Below, in pieces: positions 31,883 through 36,792 of a stretch of 36,792 nt of DNA. Each line of letters starts with the position of its first letter. The first letter of the stretch is position 1. The notes below the pieces were generated by a model, which was given only the letters and a program-made list of their open reading frames with translations, searched no databases and was not told the DNA's origin. Origin of the DNA: a virus; the IMG/VR virus record IMGVR_UViG_3300042881_001286, positions 1-36,792 of that record; one strand, given 5' to 3'. The position numbers and the translations under genes are program-made.

Positions 31883-31913
31883 TTTGGTACTTCGGAATTG
31901 TTGTGTACATTTG
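31883..31913 (+). promoter_or_regulatory. Consensus promoter of early unit A
   Basis: TTTG (31883-31886), 19-base spacer, TACATTTG (31906-31913). Identical spacing and extended similarity (AATTTGGTA before the spacer) to the promoter at 35062-35092. Confidence 0.8.
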
Positions 31914-31951
31914 TAGGGTCGAAACGGTTCGGCAATAAAAACTACCACGAA

Positions 31952-32137
31952 ATGCAAGTAGCAACAGTAACAGTGAAATTTGAAACAAGACAACAGGCCG
32001 AGACATTTGCAACGCTTTGGGCAAGACGAACCAAAAGAGGTCATATAGTTGGTTCGGGTACTGAAAACGTAGAGGTGATTCTGCACGATGTAACGCCTGA
32101 CGAATTGGAATGGGTAAAGCAGCTGATAAACGAATAA
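31952..32137 (+). CDS. Small hypothetical early protein (61 aa)
   Basis: The ATG at 31952 is chosen because an earlier in-frame ATG at 31898 lies upstream of the promoter's -7 box. The same leader sequence ACTACCACGAAATGCAA precedes this start and the start at 35135. The protein MQVATVTVKFETRQQAETFA has an alpha/beta pattern and ends EWVKQLINE. Family not recognised. First gene of the operator-controlled unit A. Confidence 0.65.
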   Translation: MQVATVTVKFETRQQAETFATLWARRTKRGHIVGSGTENVEVILHDVTPDELEWVKQLINE

Positions 32138-32160
32138 GTAACCGTGGTAGGTCGGGGGAT

Positions 32161-32172
32161 TGGCACTTGCCA
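32161..32172. repeat. Short inverted repeat in the 32138-32201 gap
   Basis: TGGCACTTGCCA is a 5+2+5 palindrome within the gap between two small genes, with GTAAC and GTTAC further out. Could be a protein-binding site or a weak hairpin; nothing more can be said. Confidence 0.25.
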
Positions 32173-32201
32173 TGAACCCGTTACCGCACTAAACGAGAAA
32201 G

Positions 32202-32429
32202 ATGAAAGGATTAGACAGATACCTGACAACCGAACCCGATTGCTCATTTGACTATTGGATTGAGTACGTTATGGAAGCAATGACTGAAACATTCTTTGAT
32301 GCTAATGAAGATTGGATTATGACTACCTACGGCCAATGCGACAAGTGGTTATGGAAGCTGAGACACAAATCACCGAATCAAGCCGCAGCGATTATTGAAC
32401 GAGCGTTTAACATTTACCTGAGCAACTAA
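32202..32429 (+). CDS. Small hypothetical protein (75 aa)
   Basis: Acidic, aromatic-rich and helical: MKGLDRYLTTEPDCSFDYWI, EAMTETFFDANEDWIMT, KLRHKSPNQAAAIIERAFN. No family recognised. Encoded in the early-type region after unit A promoter with a 64-base gap upstream. Confidence 0.6.
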   Translation: MKGLDRYLTTEPDCSFDYWIEYVMEAMTETFFDANEDWIMTTYGQCDKWLWKLRHKSPNQAAAIIERAFNIYLSN

Positions 32430-32435
32430 AGAACG

Positions 32436-32573
32436 ATGAAAAAGACCTACGACTTCACAAAGACACCCGATGCTAACTTCGCGGATTTCTTTAAGCCGAA
32501 AAAGAAAGTATCAACCAAGGCCGAACTAAAGCGGCTTATCGCTGAAATGAACCGATTGATTAACGAGATATGA
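32436..32573 (+). CDS. Small hypothetical protein (45 aa)
   Basis: ATG 32436 to TGA 32571-32573. Begins MKKTYDFTKTPDANFADFFK and ends in a basic helix (KAELKRLIAEMNRLINEI). The last four codons are inside a tandem 14-bp repeat, so its C-terminus may vary between relatives. No family recognised. Confidence 0.55.
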   Translation: MKKTYDFTKTPDANFADFFKPKKKVSTKAELKRLIAEMNRLINEI

Positions 32574-32594
32574 TTAACGAGATATGATTAACGA
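32558..32594 (+). repeat. Tandem 14-bp repeat (2.6 copies) across a gene junction
   Basis: GATTAACGAGATAT repeats at 32558, 32572 and, partially, 32586. It covers the stop of the 45-aa gene and the start of the next gene. Because 14 is not a multiple of three, the copies are read in different frames and create an extra 5-codon ORF (ATG 32570 to TGA 32585-32587). Confidence 0.85.
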
Positions 32595-32778
32595 CTTAGA
32601 TCAATTTGAGAAGAAGATATTACGAGCCATAAATGTGATTCACAATACCAACTACAACTACAAGCATCTATCTGAGTGGAGTAGTAGAGATGCTAACATC
32701 AAGAAGAACCTGAGAGATGGCGAACTTGAATACAATGTTCTTGGTGTATTTGTAGCAATAAATCCAAACAACAAATGA
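32584..32778 (+). CDS. Small hypothetical protein (64 aa)
   Basis: MINDLDQFEKKILRAINVIH, helical and basic, AT-rich. ATG 32584 overlaps the end of the 5-codon ORF made by the tandem repeat. It is followed by the endolysin gene by ATGA overlap (32775). No family recognised. Confidence 0.55.
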   Translation: MINDLDQFEKKILRAINVIHNTNYNYKHLSEWSSRDANIKKNLRDGELEYNVLGVFVAINPNNK

Positions 32779-33191
32779 AACCATTCAAACTATCCAAGAC
32801 AAGCCGCGAACGGCTAACAGGCATCAAGCCGATACTAATCGAAATAATCGAGGAGGCTATCAAGACAAGCCCTATCGACTTCGGGATACCACAGGACGGT
32901 GGACTTCGGACGGCACATAGGCAGAATGCCATGTACGCGCAAGGCCGAACCGACAAGAGCAAGCCGATCATAACCAACGCTGACGGGTTTAAGAAATTCA
33001 GCCGTCACCAATCGGGCGAAGCGTTCGACATTTACGCCTACGTTGACGGCAAAGCATCGTGGGATATTCAGCATCTGACAACGATAGCCCGACACTTGCA
33101 AGCGGTGGCGAAGTCTAAGGGTGTTGAGTTGGAGTGGGGCGGTGATTTCAAGTCTATCAAAGATTTACCACATTTGGAGATGAAACGATGA
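32775..33191 (+). CDS. Endolysin, peptidase M15 family (L-Ala-D-Glu or D-Ala-D-Ala type)
   Basis: 138 residues. The metal-binding layout is S-R-H-Q-S-G-E-A-F-D (about 76-85), giving His and Asp ligands, and later WGGDF ... LPHLEM, giving the third His. GGLRTAHRQN precedes the first ligand. This matches M15-type peptidoglycan peptidases of phages. No signal peptide, so release needs the holin. Joined with flanking genes by ATGA overlaps; the downstream neighbour is a homing endonuclease that interrupts the lysis cassette. Confidence 0.85.
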   Translation: MKPFKLSKTSRERLTGIKPILIEIIEEAIKTSPIDFGIPQDGGLRTAHRQNAMYAQGRTDKSKPIITNADGFKKFSRHQSGEAFDIYAYVDGKASWDIQHLTTIARHLQAVAKSKGVELEWGGDFKSIKDLPHLEMKR

Positions 33192-33781
33192 AAACAGAAG
33201 AGATTTGGTTGCCAGTAATGGGTTTTGAGGGATATTACGAAGTTAGCAACCTCGGAAACATTAAAAGACTAAAAAGGATTGTTAATAATGCTCGGTCAAC
33301 TCGAACTCTCGAAGAAAAGATGCTATTACCTAAAAAGACAAATAATAAGTATGGATATACTACTGTAAGCCTGTCTAAGGAGGGCAAAAGTTACGGCGCT
33401 CACATGATAGGTAGATGTGTGTATGAGGCTTTTAATAACGTAAAGATTAACGCTACGCTTACTGTTGCTCATAAGGACGGAAACAAAACAAACAATAAGT
33501 TAGATAACTTGAAAATACTAACCCGCAGAAATATTAAGCAGGTTCATAAAAGTAATACTGGAATTGTAGGAGTTAGGAAAGTAAAGGGATCGTTTCACGC
33601 ATATATTAAGTTTGGCAGAAAAAGCATACTTCTACACATGTCTAAGGACAAGAACGAGTGCCGCAAAATATACCAATTAGCAAAGGCAATGATTGACGAG
33701 TATGACAAGTTGAAGACTGGAATACTAAGCAATTCAAGGGTAAACAATAAGCTGATAGTTAAAAGCCTCCCAATAAAATGA
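33188..33781 (+). CDS. HNH homing endonuclease (NUMOD4 + HNH)
   Basis: 197 residues. NUMOD4-like start: EEIWLPVMGFEGYYEVSNLG, then NIKRLKR. HNH core: VAHKDGNKTNNKLDNLKILT, with the His and two Asn of the nuclease. The C-terminal part (TGIVGVRKVKGSFHAYIKFG) looks like an AP2/NUMOD-type DNA-binding module. The coding DNA is AT-richer than the flanking genes. Both ends are ATGA junctions with the lysis genes, so insertion kept the coupled operon intact. A free-standing homing gene that can mobilise itself between phages. Confidence 0.88.
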   Translation: MKTEEIWLPVMGFEGYYEVSNLGNIKRLKRIVNNARSTRTLEEKMLLPKKTNNKYGYTTVSLSKEGKSYGAHMIGRCVYEAFNNVKINATLTVAHKDGNKTNNKLDNLKILTRRNIKQVHKSNTGIVGVRKVKGSFHAYIKFGRKSILLHMSKDKNECRKIYQLAKAMIDEYDKLKTGILSNSRVNNKLIVKSLPIK

Positions 33782-34155
33782 CAGCCCTCGACCCAAAGCC
33801 ATACCGCTACATTCTCATTGCAGCCGTCACGTTAGCCGCTATTCTTATCGCTCTCATCATATTCCTATCCGTTCAACTATGGATAAGCAACCAACGGGAA
33901 AAGGCCGTTAACAAAGCACAGATAAACCAACTACTCCAAACGCGGCGCGATGCTGAATATAAGGTGCAACAGGCCGTTGATTCTGTCAGTATAATTCACA
34001 TTGAACTGCAATCGAATCAAGCCAAACTATCCGAATCAATCAACCGTTACAACAAACTCAAAAAACATGAACCGAATCTTATCTTATTGCGTGGCGATAC
34101 TTCTGCTATCCTGGGCGAACTCCAACGTATCCGCTCAGAAGTTGGTCAGGATTGA
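33778..34155 (+). CDS. i-spanin-like protein
   Basis: 125 residues. One N-terminal membrane anchor (about 11-36, YILIAAVTLAAILIALIIFL) and then a long charged coiled coil (AQINQLLQTRRDAEYKVQQA, QSNQAKLSESINRYNKL). This is the topology of an inner-membrane spanin subunit (Rz-like). The neighbouring gene starts within its 3' part in another frame, the Rz/Rz1 style. The sequence itself carries no specific motif, so the call rests on topology and the lysis context. Confidence 0.6.
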   Translation: MTALDPKPYRYILIAAVTLAAILIALIIFLSVQLWISNQREKAVNKAQINQLLQTRRDAEYKVQQAVDSVSIIHIELQSNQAKLSESINRYNKLKKHEPNLILLRGDTSAILGELQRIRSEVGQD

Positions 34156-34495
34156 CGGGCAACCGTACTACTGCAACTCCGAACCCGTTACCATCGCTTT
34201 AATAGGCGCGTGGAAATCTAAGGACAAGGTTATTGAACTTGAAACTCAGGTCACGCATTGGCAGACCCGATCCGAACTGCTTGAATTGAACATCGAGCAA
34301 CTGGAGTTAATTGTCGCGGCAAAGGACACTATTATCGAGGTCGCGGATGACGTGACCGAACTAACTGAAAAAGAGGTTAAACGATTGAAGCGACAGGCCG
34401 TAGCCAAGTGGTTCAAATCAACGCTTGGAATGGTCGCAACGGGTGTGACTGGATTGGGAGTTGGCGTTGGAATCGGGGTGATGGTTGGCCGCTAA
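34067..34495 (+). CDS. Exported coiled-coil protein overlapping the i-spanin, possible spanin partner
   Basis: 142 residues from ATG 34067 (upstream in-frame ATG at 34001 would add a non-signal extension). Residues 1-23 form a signal peptide, MNRILSYCVAILLLSWANSN then VSAQ, with an AxA-like cleavage site. The mature part has a coiled coil (LELNIEQLELIVAAKDTIIE) and a glycine-rich hydrophobic C-terminus (STLGMVATGVTGLGVGVGIG), perhaps a second membrane helix. It overlaps the i-spanin frame by 89 bases. No lipobox, so it is not a classical o-spanin. The last codons, V-G-R-stop, lie in the direct repeat of the downstream cassette. Confidence 0.6.
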   Translation: MNRILSYCVAILLLSWANSNVSAQKLVRIDGQPYYCNSEPVTIALIGAWKSKDKVIELETQVTHWQTRSELLELNIEQLELIVAAKDTIIEVADDVTELTEKEVKRLKRQAVAKWFKSTLGMVATGVTGLGVGVGIGVMVGR

Positions 34496-34623
34496 CGTTT
34501 ACAGCTATACGATGTGGCGGATTTTCAGCACGAAAGCCCAATACGAAGCACCAAAGTTGAATTTAAAATAAATGTTTAATCGAAGCACGTCAGCCGCCAT
34601 ATTGTATAGCACTTGTTAGCGGC
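34488..34623 (-). repeat. attC-like stem-loop
   Basis: Left arm 34488-34520 and right arm 34594-34623 pair as GCCGCTAAC, then an unpaired asymmetric loop (GTTTACA versus ACTT), GCTATAC, a mismatched GATG/TATT step, and TGGCGG. The 73-base terminal part completes a 136-base structure. Internal unpaired spacer plus extrahelical bases are the features of folded integron attC sites. Confidence 0.6.
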
Positions 34624-34650
34624 TGCCCTTCTTCACAAATCAAAATAAAA

Positions 34651-34947
34651 ATGGAATACATAAACGATTTAAGTTTTTCAAACCTTGTCAATTTGATACA
34701 AGGCGAAGAAATAAAGGCTGCTGATATTTTGCATACAATAGCCTTAGAAATGGAAGAAAATAACAAGGTAATTGAAGAGTTGGAAAGTCAATTATCAAGA
34801 GCCAAAGGAAGAAAAGATACTTTGATTTCTGGCACACAAAGAGTAATGCAGCATATCAAAAAAGAATATCCTTTAGCTGTCAAAAGACAAGATTATATAG
34901 TTGTCGTAACCAAAGAGAATATTTCAATTGAACGGAATGTTCTTTAG
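34651..34947 (+). CDS. Cassette-borne hypothetical coiled-coil protein
   Basis: 98 residues, MEYINDLSFSNLVNLIQGEE then a coiled coil (MEENNKVIEELESQLSRAKG). Markedly AT-richer than neighbours. It sits between the attC-like stem-loop and the second 14-bp direct repeat, with its TAG stop touching the repeat. Cassette genes are typically promoter-less and of unknown function, which fits. No family recognised. Confidence 0.6.
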   Translation: MEYINDLSFSNLVNLIQGEEIKAADILHTIALEMEENNKVIEELESQLSRAKGRKDTLISGTQRVMQHIKKEYPLAVKRQDYIVVVTKENISIERNVL

Positions 34948-35022
34948 GGTTGGCCGCTAACTCGCGGCTTTGCGCACAACAACCGAACGCGTGAACGTCA
35001 TACTATCAACCACTATAGCTTA

Positions 35023-35039
35023 TTTAGAATGATTCTAAA
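35023..35039. promoter_or_regulatory. Palindromic operator, copy B
   Basis: TTTAGAATGATTCTAAA, a perfect palindrome, identical to copy A apart from the central base. Its centre is 54 bases before the -7 box at 35085. Confidence 0.7.
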
Positions 35040-35061
35040 TTAGCGCAAAATCAAAGATTAA

Positions 35062-35092
35062 TTTGGTAGTGTGGAAATCATCCGTACATTTG
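35062..35092 (+). promoter_or_regulatory. Consensus promoter of early unit B
   Basis: TTTG (35062-35065), 19-base spacer, TACATTTG (35085-35092). Same architecture and flanks as unit A. The 42-base leader ends with ACTACCACGAAATGCAA, shared with unit A. Confidence 0.8.
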
Positions 35093-35134
35093 TCAGGTCG
35101 TAAGCAATGAAGCACGACTAAACACTACCACGAA

Positions 35135-35410
35135 ATGCAAACCAACCACATCACAGTAACCACGTTAGACGGGTGTTATCAGTTCCACGCTGCGGTTCAA
35201 TTCGAGCAGGGCAGTACGCGATACACCCGCGATTCAATAGCCGAGGATATACCCGATAGAGTAGTGTCAATCTACACATACATTGAGGATGACGTTCAGG
35301 ACTTCATGCTACGCCACTTCGATGAGTGCGACCTATGCAACGACACGACCTTCACGGTAAATGATTTTCCAAGCGAGTTAAAAACAGAACCATATACAAT
35401 AGCGGAATGA
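35135..35410 (+). CDS. Hypothetical early protein (91 aa)
   Basis: MQTNHITVTTLDGCYQFHAA. Acidic, with four Cys including a CDLC pair near the C-terminus (ECDLCNDTTFTVNDF). Begins the operon under copy B of the operator and promoter; coupled by ATGA to the next gene. Family not recognised. Cys spacing could support metal binding. Confidence 0.65.
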   Translation: MQTNHITVTTLDGCYQFHAAVQFEQGSTRYTRDSIAEDIPDRVVSIYTYIEDDVQDFMLRHFDECDLCNDTTFTVNDFPSELKTEPYTIAE

Positions 35411-35691
35411 TAACATCAACAGAATTAGAGTTAAGGCTCTCCAACACGAAGATACCGACCTTTGTACGCAACGAGGGCATCAAGGCGGTTGTTAGGCTAA
35501 AGATGGACGTGCTTGAGCCGATAATCACAGACCGTAAGACGTTACATCTACTGGCCGAAGCAATAGGCGTTAAGCCGATAAAGTCAGGGCGTTACACATT
35601 CATTCGCGTATTCGATGAACTTCAGAACGCGGTGGATATCCAATACGACAACGGTTATCCGTTCGTGTTTGGCGAAGACAAGAACCCATGA
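35407..35691 (+). CDS. Hypothetical early protein (94 aa)
   Basis: MITSTELELRLSNTKIPTFV, followed by helical AVVRLKMDVLEPIITDRKTL and a strand-rich C-terminus. No motif recognised. ATGA couplings on both sides within unit B. Confidence 0.6.
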   Translation: MITSTELELRLSNTKIPTFVRNEGIKAVVRLKMDVLEPIITDRKTLHLLAEAIGVKPIKSGRYTFIRVFDELQNAVDIQYDNGYPFVFGEDKNP

Positions 35692-35927
35692 CCATGAAGA
35701 CCTACCTCGCCATCGGAACGCTTTCAAGCGGTAAATCATTCAGGTACTCGGATTCAGCCATAAGCATTACAGCTTTCGCCCAATTCGTTGAAACCATATA
35801 CCCGACATTTGAAATTGACGCTATCATATTTGTTGATGAGGTGGTTGATTGGGGTGTTGTCGAAGGTGATGCAATTGCAGGAAACACACGGATTGAGATT
35901 GAAATCAAACACGTGAAAACACCATAG
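35688..35927 (+). CDS. Hypothetical early protein (79 aa)
   Basis: MTMKTYLAIGTLSSGKSFRY, with an alternating alpha/beta pattern (FAQFVETIYPTFEIDAIIFV). Start could also be the Met at 35694. ATGA coupling with the upstream gene. Not recognised; last gene of unit B, before operator copy C. Confidence 0.55.
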   Translation: MTMKTYLAIGTLSSGKSFRYSDSAISITAFAQFVETIYPTFEIDAIIFVDEVVDWGVVEGDAIAGNTRIEIEIKHVKTP

Positions 35928-35931
35928 CCTA

Positions 35932-35948
35932 TTTAGAACCATTCCAAA
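35932..35948. promoter_or_regulatory. Degenerate palindromic operator, copy C
   Basis: TTTAGAACCATTCCAAA keeps 14 of the 16 non-central positions of copies A and B, plus the ATTACGG flank of copy A. TAGTTTTA (35983-35990) downstream is a weak -7-like box; no consensus -33 is visible. Confidence 0.55.
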
Positions 35949-36006
35949 TTACGGATTGCAGCAAACGGACGAAATAAATGATTAGTTTTACATAAACAAG
36001 AAAGCA

Positions 36007-36099
36007 ATGATACGCACCACATCACTAAAGCATTACAGGAAACTGAAAGCTAAAGGCTTGTCGGTTGAGTTGGTAACTAAGGCCGATTTGAACCCATGA
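36007..36099 (+). CDS. Micro-ORF (30 aa) before the methyltransferase
   Basis: ATG 36007 to TGA 36097, ending in ATGA onto the methyltransferase start at 36096. It begins MIRTTSLKHYRKLKAKGLSV and is basic. It may be a small protein or a translational coupling leader. First ORF under operator copy C. Confidence 0.5.
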   Translation: MIRTTSLKHYRKLKAKGLSVELVTKADLNP

Positions 36100-36722
36100 T
36101 TAACGATGTTCACCTTATGGATTGCATGGAGGGTATGAAGCAATTCCACGATAAGCATTTTGATTTGGCCGTTGTTGATCCGCCTTATGGCATAGGTCGG
36201 GATGGCTCAGAAAAAACGACATCAAAACACGGGGGTAGAAAAGCGCACGCTTTCAAAGGATGGGACAATGAACCCCCATCACAGGAGTACTTCAATGAAT
36301 TGTTCAGGGTGTCCAAAAATCAGGTTATTTGGGGCGCAAACTATTTCACGCAGTACCTACCATCTTCTATGGGTTGGATATTTTGGGATAAGGGACAGCG
36401 CATTTGCAATTCAGATGGCGAACTTGCATTTACTTCATTCCAAAAAGCATTGCGTGTATTTGAGTGCAATCGTGTCCAGTTACAAGTTGAGGGCGAGACA
36501 TTTCACCCTACACAAAAACCAATTAGGCTTTACGACTGGATATTTCACAACTACGCAAAGGAAGGCGACACCATCCTCGACACCCATGTCGGCAGCGGTT
36601 CATCACGCATTGCAGCCCACCGCGCAGGTCTTGACTTCACGGGCTATGAACTTGACCCTGATTACTACGCAGCACAGGAAAAACGATACAATCAATTCAA
36701 ATCACAACTAACCCTATTCTAA
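36096..36722 (+). CDS. DNA methyltransferase, N6-adenine or N4-cytosine type (orphan)
   Basis: 208 residues. Catalytic DPPY at 28-31 (VVDPPYGIG) comes first, and the AdoMet-binding motif DTHVGSGSS (162-170) near the C-terminus, the beta-class order. HPTQKP (137-142) precedes the AdoMet motif as in that class. Phe/Thr-His replaces the usual F-x-G-x-G start but Gly165 and Gly167 remain. No restriction gene is adjacent, so it is probably an orphan enzyme protecting phage DNA from host restriction or regulating transcription. Recognition site unknown. Confidence 0.9.
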   Translation: MINDVHLMDCMEGMKQFHDKHFDLAVVDPPYGIGRDGSEKTTSKHGGRKAHAFKGWDNEPPSQEYFNELFRVSKNQVIWGANYFTQYLPSSMGWIFWDKGQRICNSDGELAFTSFQKALRVFECNRVQLQVEGETFHPTQKPIRLYDWIFHNYAKEGDTILDTHVGSGSSRIAAHRAGLDFTGYELDPDYYAAQEKRYNQFKSQLTLF

Positions 36723-36724
36723 CC

Positions 36725-36792
36725 ATGCAACACACATCAACCCAACTCGAAAGGCTTAAAGACCACTTCAACAACGGAGGCAAGGTGACGCG
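36725..36792 (+). CDS. Partial ORF at the right edge
   Basis: ATG 36725, three bases after the methyltransferase stop, open to the window end. Begins MQHTSTQLERLKDHFNNGGK and then V-T. The spacing of Leu/Lys and NGGKVT recalls the first helix of short phage winged-helix proteins, but too little is visible to say. Confidence 0.5.
   Translation, partial: MQHTSTQLERLKDHFNNGGKVT

Larger units (their letters stand above)
34483..34961 (+). mobile_element. Integron-cassette-like insertion flanked by 14-bp direct repeats
   Basis: Direct repeats GGTTGGCCGCTAAC at 34483-34496 and 34948-34961 bound a 465-bp unit. The unit holds an attC-like imperfect inverted repeat (34488-34623) and one ORF (34651-34947) whose stop lies just before the second repeat. 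Removing one unit would restore an uninterrupted junction. No integrase is seen here. The inference of integron-type recombination is from architecture; the core differs from the consensus GTTRRRY. Confidence 0.6.

Noticed and set aside
36202-36711. 169-residue ORF within the methyltransferase
   Set aside because: Overlaps the catalytic frame completely; the methyltransferase motifs are unmistakable in the other frame.
1-36792. tRNA genes, CRISPR arrays, integrase or insertion sequences
   Set aside because: None was seen by reading for cloverleaf-like arms, regular spaced repeats, or the motifs of tyrosine, serine or DDE recombinases. A scan with dedicated software was not possible.
1-36792. 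Genes on the - strand
   Set aside because: All minus-strand frames lie opposite well-supported plus-strand genes and show Ser/Leu/Cys-rich shadow composition.

Overview
The window is a stretch of a tailed (siphovirus-like) phage or prophage genome. Every gene I can support is on the + strand. Genes are packed tightly, mostly joined by ATGA or similar stop/start overlaps, and no gap reaches 300 bases; the longest, about 234 bases at 31718-31951, is full of regulatory sequence. The host is almost certainly a member of the Bacteroidetes. Promoters fit the Bacteroidetes sigma-factor pattern TTTG-N19-TAnnTTTG, start codons mostly lack Shine-Dalgarno sequences, and several proteins (DUF3127, the TAPDAT-repeat tail protein, small Cys-rich lipoproteins) look like families I know from that phylum. 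I see no integrase, repressor, tRNA or CRISPR array, and both ends cut through genes.

Layout. 1-3392: DNA metabolism (SF2 helicase C-terminus, VRR-NUC nuclease, a companion protein, YqaJ-type exonuclease, DUF3127 OB-fold protein, and a protein carrying a lone DnaA domain IV). 3389-4648: small unknown proteins. 4692-6279: terminase. 6306-8199: small proteins and the tail assembly chaperone pair, which has a T9 slippery run. 8228-14982: tape measure, distal tail and adhesin proteins, with two small lipoprotein genes between them. 14986-18247 plus 18973-19842: a sugar-modification cluster (GT2-like transferase, asparagine-synthetase-like amidotransferase, LpxA-like acyltransferase, a second glycosyltransferase, and a GT8-like enzyme) wrapped around a probable major tail protein gene that has its own promoter and terminator. 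19844-27339: head module (scaffold, capsid, connectors, portal, and a minor head protein fused to a HExxH metallopeptidase-like domain). 27345-30701: a small acidic protein, a large modular tail or fibre protein, and holin-like membrane proteins. 30701-31717: metallophosphoesterase. 31.7-36.8 kb: a second early-type region under repeated operator/promoter units. It also holds the M15 endolysin, an HNH homing endonuclease, a spanin-like overlapping pair, an integron-cassette-like insertion and an orphan DNA methyltransferase.

How it fits together. A 17-bp palindromic operator (TTTAGAAT-S-ATTCTAAA and degenerate forms) occurs four times, each time ahead of early or accessory genes at the two ends of the window. 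This suggests one regulon split by where the window was cut. Late genes use strong promoters ahead of the major tail protein, the GT8-like gene and the capsid, with strong terminators after the tail protein and capsid. The most interesting items are the attC-like cassette (34483-34961), the four-copy operator regulon, the protease-fused head protein with a small acidic neighbour, the glycosylation/amidation cluster inside the virion genes, and the likely programmed frameshift.
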